From NCBI RefSeq assembly GCF_000149955.1, contig NC_030996.1:266039-330038 (forward strand): 64,000 nucleotides of DNA, written 5' to 3'. The position numbers and the translations under genes are program-made. Position 1 is the first letter of the stretch; each line of letters opens with the position of its first letter. The stretch is from Fusarium oxysporum f. sp. lycopersici 4287 (lineage: Eukaryota > Ascomycota > Sordariomycetes > Hypocreales > Nectriaceae). Positions 31,144 to 42,559 of the stretch are shown one piece after another. Under the pieces are notes generated by a model. The model saw only the letters and a program-made list of their open reading frames with translations, searched no databases and was not told the DNA's origin.

Positions 31144-32488
31144 ATTTTTCGTATAGAATCGATCGTGATGTCCTTTCTGGGATATCACGAGTTGGGGGGG
31201 GAGAAATGCGCGGGTTGATGCTATGGTGAAGCGCGGGGGGAAATCCGGCTGGAAAGATCATCACAAAACAACATGGATCTTATGAGCACAAATACATCGT
31301 GAGTGCTGACTTCGCTTAATACCTTGTGTCTACGCTTCAAAGAGTATCTACGCGGCTTGTCAATGGCAAGAATGATCATTTCGATATGCTATCGCTGCTT
31401 ACTAAGAGCTCAGAGAAGATGGCGAGTCTGCCCTATAGGGCTGCGGCATAGAATTCTCTGAGGATGCCGCAAACCGTGACGTCAGCATAGAGACCTGCAC
31501 ACATGTACGTCAGTGACATGTGGAATGCGAAATGCCGCAATCTGTCGGCATATCATATCTAAAGAGATCGCTGGGTATGGATCTGAGACGGGTGGCGATG
31601 TGTCGGGGCCGCCAATCGGCAGAGAGCCAGAAGCCTCACTTTGATAGGGACATACGGGCCGAGGGTGATATTTCACTGACAGGTCTTACTCGAATGGGTT
31701 CAGTTTCCTGCCAAGACCTGTTGTGAGATGAATCGAGCATATAATCGAACTTCACTAGAGACCGGATCTCCCAAATCATTGGCTACAGGGACCTCGTTCC
31801 GTCGTTAATGACTGCCGACAACGGGGCTTGAGAAATGTGTCCTCAGCGCGCTAATGCTGTAAAAATAGTTATATAACACCCACGATGGCCCTCAATCCTT
31901 CCATACTTCTCAAACTAACCATCCATCTTGACGTTGCTTGTTCCCAGATGGTCGCGATGCTCAGGATGTGAAATCTTATACAGTTCACCTCCCAGAGACA
32001 TTCATACATCATACCAACGCTATTCCTTGGACATATCATCGGCATCGCCGTTGACCGTCAGCACAGTACCCGATGATCTCGCTCATCACCCAAAAATATG
32101 CCCTGACAAAATTCTCGTTCCTCTCTGGAATCAACTGCGGCCATGCGGCGCCGCAAATCATCCACCTGCGGCAGTCGGGCGGAACCGTGAGCGGAAGTTG
32201 CGGCGAGTGCGGCATCATGACCAAGGATTTCGCTGCGGCGTAAGCATCCCGACTTTGAATAATCATGCGACAACATGACATGAGGAATCCGTTTCGTAGC
32301 GGCTTTGCCCGGTAAAATTTGCAGACTTGATACCTTTATATAAACATGCTTGCCAGGAGTCTGTAGTGGGACATATCATCCATACATCATACACACATTA
32401 CATTACCACCTACCCATTCAAGCTTATCCTTATCCTTATCTCTTATCACACTACTTATCTCTTATCGTTATCACCACCATCACCAATC
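31144..32488. other. Gene-free region with short inverted repeat and RCF2 promoter
   Basis: No gene was found. An inverted repeat TCGTGAT/ATCACGA occurs at about 31163-31187, a CRE-like palindrome TGACGTCA at 31477-31484, and a TATATAAA box at 32337-32344, followed by a pyrimidine-rich leader into the RCF2 gene. Confidence 0.4.
32337..32344 (+). promoter_or_regulatory. TATA box of the RCF2-like gene
   Basis: TATATAAA lies 145 bases upstream of the ATG at 32489 and precedes a CT/CA-rich leader (TTATCCTTATCTC and CACCACCATCACCA), typical of a strongly expressed fungal gene. Confidence 0.45.
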
Positions 32489-33222
32489 ATGAAGATTCTC
32501 ACCAAGGCAGAAGAAGAGGCCCACTACGCCGAAGTCGTCAAGGGCGGCCTCATCGGCGGAACACTCTTCCTGGGTCTCGGTCTTGGAGGCGTGTACTATG
32601 CATCAAAACGCTACCCAACCTTCCGAGGCCTCACCCTCCCCTTCAGAGCATTCCTCGTGACATCAACGGGTACATTCGGCGCCATCGTCAATGCCGAGAG
32701 ATGGAGTATCGCATACCAGATCGCCCAAGATCCTAAGCGCAATTACCAAGATCAAGCAGCGCGCACAGCACAACTCATCCGAGAAAATGAGTCAGCGTAT
32801 GAGCGTTTCAAGTCATATGCCAAGGAGAACCGATATCCCATTGTCTTCGCGTCGTGGTTGGCGTCAATGGGTATTGCGTTTGCGATTGTTAGTCGACAGC
32901 CTATGAACACGGCGAACAAGATTGTGCAAGCTCGTGTTTATGCGCAGGGCTTGACGTTGGCTGTGTTGTTGGTGTCTGCTGTTTTTGAGATGAATGATCT
33001 CAAGAACGGTGATAGCAGATGGCAGACCATTCGGGTCGTGGATCCTAATGATCCCACAAAGATCATTGAGAAGAAGATCCACAAGGAGGAGTATGAGGGA
33101 CAGGACCTCTGGAAGGGTAAGTCACTTTTATCAATTGTTTGGATAATGGCTAACAATATGCAGATATGGTCGCTGCTGAGGAGCGAAGACTTGCTGCGAA
33201 GAAGCAAGCTGCTGGGCATTAA
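32489..33222 (+). CDS. RCF2: Respiratory supercomplex factor 2-like HIG1-domain protein
   Basis: Two exons (32489-33116 and 33164-33222), with a 47-nt intron (GTAAGT...CAG), give 228 residues. The start ATG (AATCATGAAG) begins MKILTKAEEEAHY, as in fungal Rcf2/Aim38 proteins. Two N-terminal hydrophobic segments (GGLIGGTLFLGLGLGGVYY and RAFLVTSTGTFGAIVNA) precede the HIG1 domain. That domain includes ENRYPIVFASWLASMGIAFAIVSRQP, the conserved QARVYAQGLTLAVLL block and a final EDLW-like motif (GQDLWKDMVAAEERR). HIG1 proteins of this type sit in the inner mitochondrial membrane and associate with complexes III and IV, stabilising supercomplexes. An Ala/Lys-rich C-terminal tail is normal. The gene is ordinary housekeeping content. 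Confidence 0.92.
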
Positions 33223-33642
33223 ATGGAAACCAAGATCATTGAATGATCACTAATTTGTATCAAAATTTGCATTGGGTGGTTTTGGAGTGAGATATCGGGT
33301 CAGGTTATAGATCGAACGGCGCATTTTCTTTTGTTGTATAGATGAAGCATTAACATGAACGTGGAATGGAAATACCAGAATGATCAACTTCAAACTCTGA
33401 TTGCAATTGGATGATGGTGATAACTTCTCGAGCCCGAAGTAAGGCACGTACTTCTTAACTTCAGTTTGAACCATGAAGCAATCGATATCTCGGTCAAACC
33501 AGGTCACATATAAGATGGCAAGGTTGAGACTGTCCACCTCATCGTTTCAAAGTCACATCCACATTGCTGGCGCAACAGACATCACAGACACAGACACTTA
33601 ATTGAAACCATTAAACATTCGCATTACATTTAAATACTATCA
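33223..33642. other. Intergenic region between converging genes
   Basis: This holds the 3' flanks of the RCF2-like gene (+) and the sulfatase-fold gene (-). No gene or RNA was recognised. Confidence 0.45.
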
Positions 33643-36364
33643 TCAATCTTCCTTATGCGAAGGATTATATCCCCATAATCTCTTCCTCTCAGGTCCCCAC
33701 CACTTGGACACAGCGTCCGCCTCAGCAGCCCACTTGGAAGCCTCCTCCCCAAATTTATTCCGAACAGCATACGTCAACTGCTCAAGCGTCCACTTCTCAA
33801 GCGGCTTCTTCTCTAACGGATCGTTCTTGAGATCTGTGAATCTATATTGTGTAGAGTCATCGAGCGGGATGACAATGCGCCACGGTGCATCTGCAGATGT
33901 CATTGATAACATGCTAGCTCCTCCATTAATGATCCCAAAGTTCCAGGCGCGGCGGCCGTTGTGGGTAGCTTTGTAAGGGCGGATGAGGGACTGGCCCTCG
34001 TAATCGTGGATAAGGTCCTCAGCGGCGTTTTGGTCTTTTTCGTTGAGGGAGCCCGTATTGATGAGAAGGTCGAGGATGGTGGGGAGGATGGAGAGGGATG
34101 TTGCGTTGGCGTTGTATTGAACGCGGGGGATGTGAGGATGGCGGAATGTGATGGGGACTCGGAAGTTGCTAACGTGGCCGTTCTCGTAGGTTCCAGTCTT
34201 GGACTTTTGATCCTCCTTGAAAGCCTGTCCGTGATCGCCAACAAATACAACCAATGTCTCGTTTGTAAGACCGTGGTCATCAAATGTCTGAAGCAACTCG
34301 CCTAGCCAGGCGTCGGTGAATCGCATCGCGTTGAGATAGTCGTTGAACTCCGAGTGCCAGCCCATCTTGCCCTCGGTGTTGAGAAAGTCGGTCTTCTCGA
34401 ATGATTTTGGTACGCCCCAGGGATGATGAGTGGTGCTGGTGAAGTGAGAGAAGAACATGCGCTTGCCCTTCTCCTTGACCTCCTTTAGGTAATCCTCAAT
34501 GTGCCCCTTAAGCGTCGTCTCAGGGAAACCGAAGTAGTTGATCTCCTCGAGTTCCTCGCCGTTCTTGCGATCATCTTCGAGACGGCCTCGTGTAACGATA
34601 TGCTCAAAGCCAATTTTGTCGTCGAACTTATCCTGACGATCATAACCATCTGTGATAGACTGGAAGAAAGCAGGATACCACTGCTGCTCCAAGAAATCCT
34701 TCGACTTCTTATCATCCTTGAGCTTGTTAAAGAGATTAAAGACCTGAGGAATACAAGCCTGGTACGCATCCGTCTCAGACTCCTCAAAGCCATCGACAGG
34801 CATGGACCAAGCGCCACAGTGGATAGCAGCCATGCTCTTGAACGACAACGAAGACGTTGTGAAACCGCCGACAACGTTGATACCTCCGTACCCCTCCTGC
34901 GCTGTATCGTTCCACTGCGGGATAGCCACGTGTTCAAAATCCGAGCCATCCTTTCTCTTCCAGTTTCCTGACTTGCCGGTGAGTCTCTCGGCGACGGGGC
35001 TCATGCGAGAAAGCTTCTCGTTGATCTCGTCGATGTCTTCGCCCTTGTGCGACTTGACCATGAGCTTGTGATAGTTGGAGCCCTGCTGCAGAGGGAAGAG
35101 TTCCTCGCGATAGCTCTCCATCATGATTAGTGCCACGTGTTTGATCTTGACGTCGCCGCCCTTGAGAGTGTCGCGGATAACGTCAATGATGTCGGTGTCG
35201 AGGTTGGAGATCTTGAGAGGGTCGAGAACGGGGTTGTAAAAGTTACCGTCGGCTTTGGGGACTTCGCATGCATTGCTAGGGCTTGCTGCAGGCTCCTCAT
35301 CCGCGGTCTTGTTTGGCTTGGAAAGCCACTTGGAGAAGCCCGCGGGGATGTCGCTGGGTAGCCATTCAGGGACCGTGTCTCGGTACTTTCGCGCAGCATC
35401 ACCGTCGTTACCGGGTGTCCAACCGGGGAAACGTCCATTGGGCTCCTCCCAATTATCGGGAGTGATGAGATCAGGGAGAGGCCATCCGCCTTCGACATTG
35501 TTACACAGCTTGGCCGGAGACTTGAACATTTCCAGCATGGCGGCGGGGAGTGTCATGGACATCATGGTGTATGGAGCGGCAGGTCGGAGAGTCGTCGTGA
35601 GGAAGAGGAAGACAGAAATGAGGGCGAGAATAATCCATGTTCGAGGCCTCGTTCGAGATTCTTCGTGAGTATCGGGGATGAGTCGTGCGCCTTCTTTGGC
35701 GACCTCGGGGTCTTCGTCGAGTTCGCTGTCGGAGTCATAAGCTAGTGACTGAGGGGATCGACCGTTTCTGTGTCGGAACCACTGCCAGGCTGGAGTAATG
35801 TTAGTGTGAATTGACGATCATTGAGAGGGTCATGTACCATGTACAACAGGCATTCCAACCGTTGCAATTAATGAACCGACGGCCCTGTAGAGAAACCACT
35901 TCGCAACCCAAGCCACGACGACGATGAGAGCTCCCGCCGCAAGGACAGAGTTAAGCCCACTAAGAAGGATTTTCATCCCATCTTTATCGCCAGCATAGCT
36001 CAACGCCTCTGACCATTTAACCTCATTGCCCGTCGAATAAAAGAAGCCCAGTTGTGAAGCCGATGCGCCGAGAAGAATAAATCTGCAATTATTAGCAGCG
36101 ATCAATTGAGGCTGGCATGACAACAACATACGAGAATATGCACCCCAAAACACAAGCTCCAACAGAGAAAAGGCCCTTCTGCTGCCGCAGCGCCAGGCGC
36201 GACAGGATAATGACTAAAACATCAGGAAGTAAAAGCGAGGGCAGAAAAAGGACGAAAGCGCCGGGAGAGATTGTCTTGGCGTGGATAGAAAGGTGGACCA
36301 GTTTAGTAAACGTCAATGAAACAAATATCGTCGAAAAACAAAAGGGAACGAGTGTCGCAAACAT
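33643..36364 (-). CDS. Membrane-bound sulfatase/LTA-synthase-fold enzyme
   Basis: Three exons (36364-36132, 36082-35838, 35789-33643) with introns of 49 and 48 nt give 874 residues. ATG 36364 begins MFATLVPFCF; an ATG at 36511 in the same frame is possible. About five membrane helices precede a large extracytoplasmic domain of the alkaline phosphatase/sulfatase superfamily. VALIMMES (about residue 383) supplies an expected metal-ligand Glu, FTTSSLSFKSM a candidate Thr/Ser nucleophile with the following CGAWSMP loop, and VVFVGDHGQ (about 665) the Asp-His metal ligands. Helices plus this domain recall bacterial lipoteichoic-acid synthases and fungal phosphoglycerol or phosphoethanolamine transferases. 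A phosphotransferase acting on a surface glycan or lipid is therefore more likely than a true sulfatase. No Cys-x-Pro-x-Arg sulfatase motif is visible. Confidence 0.8.
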
Positions 36365-36541
36365 GATTGCTCTCCAGTGGATGAGAGAAAACAGAATTAA
36401 AAAATAGTTGAATATTCCATGGACAGAGGTCGAGAAAGAGGACAAGAGAGGGAAAAAAGGAAGCTTCAAGAGGGAGAGCAGAAAGGATCCAAGGTCGTTA
36501 AAAAGGATCACGGTCGTAAAATCTTACATTGGCGTTGGACA

Positions 36542-36562
36542 CCCCCCCCCCCCCCCCCCCCC
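36542..36562. repeat. C21 homopolymer next to the assembly gap
   Basis: Twenty-one consecutive C residues occur 54 bases before the run of N. Homopolymers of this length commonly stop or confuse sequencing and assembly, so the true length is uncertain. Confidence 0.9.
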
Positions 36563-36616
36563 TTTAACTAAAAGATCACTAAAACATCAAACTAAATGGG
36601 GAATTACTGTAAAAGA

Positions 36617-37150
36617 NNNNNNNNNNNNNNNNNNNNNNNNNNNNNNNNNNNNNNNNNNNNNNNNNNNNNNNNNNNNNNNNNNNNNNNNNNNNNNNNNNNN
36701 NNNNNNNNNNNNNNNNNNNNNNNNNNNNNNNNNNNNNNNNNNNNNNNNNNNNNNNNNNNNNNNNNNNNNNNNNNNNNNNNNNNNNNNNNNNNNNNNNNNN
36801 NNNNNNNNNNNNNNNNNNNNNNNNNNNNNNNNNNNNNNNNNNNNNNNNNNNNNNNNNNNNNNNNNNNNNNNNNNNNNNNNNNNNNNNNNNNNNNNNNNNN
36901 NNNNNNNNNNNNNNNNNNNNNNNNNNNNNNNNNNNNNNNNNNNNNNNNNNNNNNNNNNNNNNNNNNNNNNNNNNNNNNNNNNNNNNNNNNNNNNNNNNNN
37001 NNNNNNNNNNNNNNNNNNNNNNNNNNNNNNNNNNNNNNNNNNNNNNNNNNNNNNNNNNNNNNNNNNNNNNNNNNNNNNNNNNNNNNNNNNNNNNNNNNNN
37101 NNNNNNNNNNNNNNNNNNNNNNNNNNNNNNNNNNNNNNNNNNNNNNNNNN
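36617..37150. other. Assembly gap (534 N)
   Basis: All bases from 36617 to 37150 are N. Open frames drawn through it are artefacts. Its true length and content are unknown. Confidence 0.99.
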
Positions 37151-39657
37151 CGCTTGCTTTTCTGTGAGTCTCTCTCAAATTAAAGTCAAAGGGTTAACGC
37201 TCCCTGTGATGATGAGGGGCCGACATGGCTTGCACGAGGCGTCGATAGTGTCCGGCCCAACAAGTCTCCTTGCTGACGCACGTTGATCAACAACAAATAA
37301 GCACATGCAGAAAACAATGCATTTCTCTGCATGAGGGCATGAAATTGGTTGCAACACTCGTACATTCTCTCAGCTTCTTCCCCAGAAAAAAAGAAACCTT
37401 GCATGGCCCGGTGTCGTCGGGCAAAAAAAGTCCCCCCTTTATTCCCAGGCTGACCAGCAGAAAAAAGCCGCTTAGCCGACTTTTCCCATTTTTAGCCCTC
37501 CCTTGACCAATGCTAATGGGTCGACCATTCAATCATGGAACAGCTTAATTTCACGCTAGGCTGCGCCATTATTCCTTCCTGAGGCGGAACGCTGCGCTTT
37601 GTCTGCACCTCTACCAAATATTACACGATGACTGCTTTAGTACGCAAGGCGCCTTGGTTTTTTCTTGGCTTACCCCTGAGTATAGTCGTCGATCGATCTC
37701 TTGGCGAGCGTGGAGAAGTTGGGCTTTTTTGTTTTGGTCTAGACAATGGCCTTGTTTACCCATGCAAGGGGGGGGATCTCTCAGCTTTGACACTCCTGTC
37801 GCGTGTCTCTTATGTTTGGTGGGTTCGTAAGAAGAGGGCCCTTTGCTCTGCTCTTGAAATGAGGTTTCACTTTGCCCTTGGAGAATGGATTTACTGCAGG
37901 GTTGACACTGACGCCTTGAAAAGTCATTAAGCTCGACCCGCGGACTCCATGAAATCTAGGTACCTTGTCCACTAAAATTCTCCATTTGCTGACTGTTACA
38001 GCGGCCAGCCAGCGACGACTCTGCGTAAAGTTTCCCGCTGAGTATCCAGAGTGACCAGTAAAAGCTTAAATATTCATCAGCACAATGACGCGCCACAGAT
38101 GAAAACATACCCTGCAATGATGTGACTATTTTTGGGTGAAGAGGAATCAGGCACCAACAAGACTCTGGTATTTTTACTCGCTGCTTTTTCACAAGGAAAT
38201 ACGTAAGCAAGGATGCAGATTAGCCATACGAGAAAGGAGGATTGAGCCGCCGTAGCCGAGGTGGTCAGAAACTGGCTCAGCATCTGACATTCCAATTCAG
38301 GACGTAATTCTTCACCCAATTTCTGTGGCTGTAAGCAAAAGGACTTTTGCTCGCGTGACTACGCCGCTTTGCATTACTTTTTTCATTGATCGACGTTTTT
38401 GCACAAAAATCAAGGAAATAATTTATTCACAATGTGGCTGCTGCGCGTTTACGTGTCAAGTTAGTTATCTCCAGGCTACAAATCAAGGTTACCGGCACTT
38501 CTGCCAACGTCATTGTGTCTATTCCCCAGATTTTTCCATGGTGATAGCCACAGTGGCGTCCGGTTACCCGGCACAACGGCCTGTCTGCCCTAGCCACTGG
38601 AGCTTTTTCTAATGCGGTTGCTGTCCAAGATCTACGGGAGTGCTGTCAGATTGATTGACAGCTTTTACTTGGTTTAAAGGTTTGTTTGAGATGGTGCTCA
38701 GTTGCTATGGTTGTTACGCAGATTTCCCACTTTTCACGGCGGTGTTTATCGTCTGATTCTGCTTGAAGGATTCGGGATTAATTCTGAGACATCTATTTTG
38801 AGATGTCGGTAGTGGAATTGGTTAGGGTCGGGACTAACGGATGACTCTCCCTTTCCGTGATTGTGGAAGTTCCGTCAAAAGTTCTAAACATATAGCGGTT
38901 CTTTCCGTTAGTTCCAGGTAACCTCTTGGCAATTCGCTGGATATTTGAGTTTTCTCAAATAATTAAGTCGCTAACAGTAACAGAGTGTCATTTTGAAGTT
39001 GAAGCTGCAGCCAGTCCTTCATTACTGAAATCTATGGCGTAAGGTATGCGAGCATCGTTCCGCCGGTGCCGTATAACCTTATCCAAGACCTTGAGGCTCC
39101 GCTAGACTTGAGGGATACCTCTGCTGAGGCTCCGTAAAAGCCAAGGGATAACTTATTGACGTTAGTAGTTATCGAGTATAGCCTTATTTAATATCTTGCC
39201 AAAATGGAGATTTCAATTTTCAGTTAATGTGATCTGAATTGACGTTGGATTATTCTCTTTACTCCTCGGCTGTCCAACAAGCAAGAGCCGCACTAGGTCA
39301 GTGCAATCAGTAGAGCAAGAAACTTATACTCTGTCCTTGGGAAACATCTCCTCTCGGGTATGGATTATTTGCGACGTGAGTGCTGCATTTGACTGCTCAA
39401 CATTTACAGATACGCAAGTCTCTTGGCCCATGGTTGAGAATCTCTCGCCAGTATGGCATCATGAGGAAGTGGAGATAACGACGAAAATCATGCGTTGTGT
39501 ATGGCTCAATATGGTTGCATCCCCAGCAAAATGTTACAATGGCGGGGTTGAACAAACGTCAAAAACCAAGATAAAGCCTTTATGCATAGTCAATCATTTT
39601 TCAAATCACCTCTCATCAAATCCTATTGTGAAGAGCACATCAATTGACAACATCAAA
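37151..39657. other. Long gene-free region after the gap
   Basis: These 2.5 kb show no conserved coding frame, tRNA or transposon end. They contain several homopolymers (A7 near 37423, G7 near 37768) and a short direct repeat TGAGGCTCCG at 39092-39101 and 39125-39134. An upstream extension of the NmrA-like frame to 39301 lacks coding character. The region may be a long promoter or leader, or hold a gene whose other part is in the gap. Confidence 0.4.
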
Positions 39658-40658
39658 ATGGCCATTCAGAAAGTCGCAGTCGTTGGAGTGAGTTATTTAC
39701 CCTAGAGGACCATGGGCACCGAACTAACTAAGCCAGGGCTCTGGTCTCATCGGATCAAAAATCGTGGACAGTCTCCTCAAAGCTGGTTTCCAAGTTACAG
39801 CTATTACCAGAAAAGAGTCTTCCGCAACATTTCCCGACAATGTGATTGTGAAACGAGTCGACATCACCTCCGTCGACTCAGTCAAGGAAGCTCTGGCCGG
39901 CCAGGATGCAGTGGTGTCAGCCGCCGCAACTGCTGCTGCTGGAAGCCAGAAGGTCATTATCGATGCTGCAATTGCAGCGAAGGTCCCACGGTTCATTCCC
40001 TCAGAGTTCGGAATTCCGTCTCGTCAGAATCGCGATACCAAGATTGGAAAGATTCTCGGTGCGAAGATCCAAAACACTGACTACTTGATTGAACTTGCTG
40101 AGAAGCATGATTGGTTCTCTTGGACTGGTCTTTCCAACGGACTGTTCCTTGACTCGGTATGTTATATGACTTTGACTGAAACGGCAGCGTTTTCTGACTG
40201 GGTTGTAGGGTCTCAAAAGTGCAAGGGGATTCATCAACATCAAGGATCGCAAGATTCGCATCACCGACTCGGGCAATGAACCCTATTCCACAACTTCACT
40301 CGCCTTCGTCGGCGAAGCTGTAGTTGCTATTCTGAAGAAGCCAGAAGAGACAAAGAACAAGTATCTCAATATCGCCGGTGTTACGACAACTCAGAATGAG
40401 GTCCTGAAGATTGTCGAGAGGCTGACTGGCGACAAGTTTGAGGTTTCTCATGTCACTGGCGCTGAGTTGGAAAAGACAGGGGACGAGAAGATTGCCAAAG
40501 GAGATTTTAGTGCCTTTGGTAATTATCTCGAGCAGTTTCTGTTTGCCGATGGTGCTGGCCACGCGTTGAAGGGTGATGAGAATGCGATTGGGTTACTTGG
40601 GCTGAAGGAGGAGAATCTTGAGGAGGTCGTCAAGAGTGTCATAGCTGAGATTAAGTAA
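39658..40658 (+). CDS. NmrA-like / isoflavone-reductase-like NAD(P)-binding protein
   Basis: Three exons (39658-39687, 39737-40156, 40209-40658) with introns of 49 and 52 nt give 299 residues. The short first exon encodes MAIQKVAVVG and joins GSGLIGSKIV, forming the Rossmann dinucleotide-binding loop GGSGLIG. Further family markers are RVDITSVDSVKEAL (second strand and helix), AVVSAAATAA, RFIPSEFG (the family's conserved block after strand 5) and a downstream LAEKHDWFSWTGLSNGLFLD. Members are short-chain dehydrogenase-like reductases or redox sensors; many fungal copies are uncharacterised. The usual catalytic Lys position cannot be verified by eye. It converges with the esterase gene, ending 111 bases from that gene's stop. 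Confidence 0.88.
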
Positions 40659-40768
40659 ACTCCAATCTAGAGGAGAAAGTAATTTAAGTATTTGCTTTAT
40701 GCATGAGGGTCTAATGTGAATCATGTAACAAATAATTGGTCTATTTGTAGCCAGGTGCATCGTTATGT

Positions 40769-41841
40769 CTATTTCTTAACGGAGGAAACAAGAAAGCGAA
40801 TGACGTTTCTCAGACTCTCAATATTGGGAATCCCATCCGCCTCCGCCTTCTCAACATCGACGTTTCCAGTTCTAACATCAAACCCATGTTCCGCATTCTC
40901 TGGGAAGTCCTTGACTACCTCAACACCTGCCTCACGAAGCTTCTTCTCAGCTACGAAACTGCAGTCCACTGTAACAGCAGAATCGTTGACGCCATGGAGC
41001 AAGAACGTGCGGGGAATTCTGGCAAGGTCGCCGAAAGAAAGGGGAAACAGCCGTCGATGTTCGTCGGGGATGGCATCAACGCCCTTGCTGGTGATCTCGC
41101 GGCTAAGGCCTTCAACGCCGGTCATGTAGTCTGGGAAGAGGGCATCGATGTGAAGAGCTGAAGCAACTTGGAACCGCGGGTCTTGCTGGAAGTTCTCCGG
41201 CAGGGGATATCCAGATATGGCTTTTCGATCATCGTTCTGCTTTGTCCTGGGAAACTGGCTCAAGACCGAGGCGGTGTCAAAAGGCGGTGCGCCCCAAATA
41301 TTGGTCCCAGGAGTCGTATATCTCGGACCAGCTGCGTCAAGCATTCCATAGATGAGCAACAGCGCATCTGGCTTATGTTCAACCGCATTAGCAGTCGTGA
41401 GTGCGAGATATCCGCCGGCGCTGGACCCAGACAGCAAGACGGACCCAATAGGACGTCCAATTGCGTCAGCCAGCGACGAGCGCACCCAGTTGTACGCATC
41501 GATGGAGTCATCCAGTGATGCATGTGCAGTAGATTCTGGGACAAGGCGATAGTCAGGGCTCACGAAGATCCATCTCCGAGCAGTTGCAGCGTTGAGCAGC
41601 CAGTATGGGGCAAAACTGTATCTGTCACCGACGATCTGCGCCCATGTTAGTCAAGTTTGCAATATGGTTAGAGGAGACTTACGAGAAATCCGCCATGGAT
41701 ATGTATGAGAGCAGTCGTCGGCGAACCGTCGGCTTCCTCTGGGTACACCACATCAAGAACGATGTCGCCGCTGGGCCCAGACTTGTACGGGATGGTCTTG
41801 TACGTATAGCCTTTGAGGCTGGAGAAAAGAGATGTGGCCAT
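40769..41841 (-). CDS. Alpha/beta hydrolase-3 family esterase
   Basis: Two exons (41841-41683 and 41635-40769), with a 47-nt intron (GTAAGT...GCAG), give 341 residues. The start ATG 41841 begins MATSLFSSLKGY. The hormone-sensitive-lipase/carboxylesterase fold is shown by IHIHGGFL (oxyanion hole, with the intron right after it), SPDYRLVPE, the nucleophile elbow SGSSAGGYLAL, FLLHGVNDSAVTV with the acid Asp, and NAEHGFDV with the catalytic His. No signal peptide is present, so a cytosolic carboxylesterase or arylacetamide-deacetylase-like enzyme is likely. Neighbours give no pathway. The family is broad and the substrate cannot be named. Confidence 0.88.
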
Positions 41842-42559
41842 TCTTGGGAGTTTCAGGAAGCGCTTTGATGTGCACTTCCAAGCAATTGATCGTTTATGAA
41901 GACACAGAGGTTTAAATACTGGTGGTGAGGAGCTCCAATTGATCGCTGGTAAATATGCGCGCGTTCGGGGAAGCTCGGTGTTCCCCCGCACCCCGACGCC
42001 GGATTACGTGACATCTATCCCACATGAATACCCCAGCAGCATGTCACCAAGTCCAAATAACTAAAGCAAACCCAGCAAAGCTTATTACTAAATGCCCTCT
42101 CTATTTCGCTGTGACTCAGATTATTTTTCGCTTTTTAGTCTTGTTCCGGAGCTTAGCGGACTTAAGAACCGGCTCCTTGCTTGTTGAGAACGCGAGACTG
42201 ATACTGTCGGTAGTATTCCGAGGTCCTGGCTAGACTCGAAATAGGCGTGGTTCCCCAGGCTTGTTAGTCAAAGTCATTGCGAGAATATTTCTGCGACATC
42301 GTGAGCCGGCCTGATCTCTCAGAGGAGAAAGCTACTAGACGGTGCTACATTCAAGTTAGAACAATCTTCAACTTGTGATCTCTGAATGTAATCTAGAACT
42401 CCAGGCAGTATACATTCAATGCATCTATAAGTTTCTCAAGAACCATAATAGGCAGCCTCGACAAACACCATTACAGAATTGACTAGAAGGCTAGCAACCT
42501 TCAACGCCTCATAAAGCGGCGCCGCAAAACCAGATAACCAGATAGACGATGGAACACAA
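41842..42559. other. Intergenic region
   Basis: This holds the esterase promoter and the 3' flank of the Hsp70-like gene. No coding frame, RNA gene or repeat was recognised. Confidence 0.4.

Noticed and set aside
31477..31484. A CRE-like TGACGTCA palindrome.
   Set aside because: It is an isolated 8-base match about 1 kb from the nearest gene start, so chance is likely.
36408..37286. An open frame running through the N gap.
   Set aside because: Runs of N cannot be translated, so the apparent length is an artefact.
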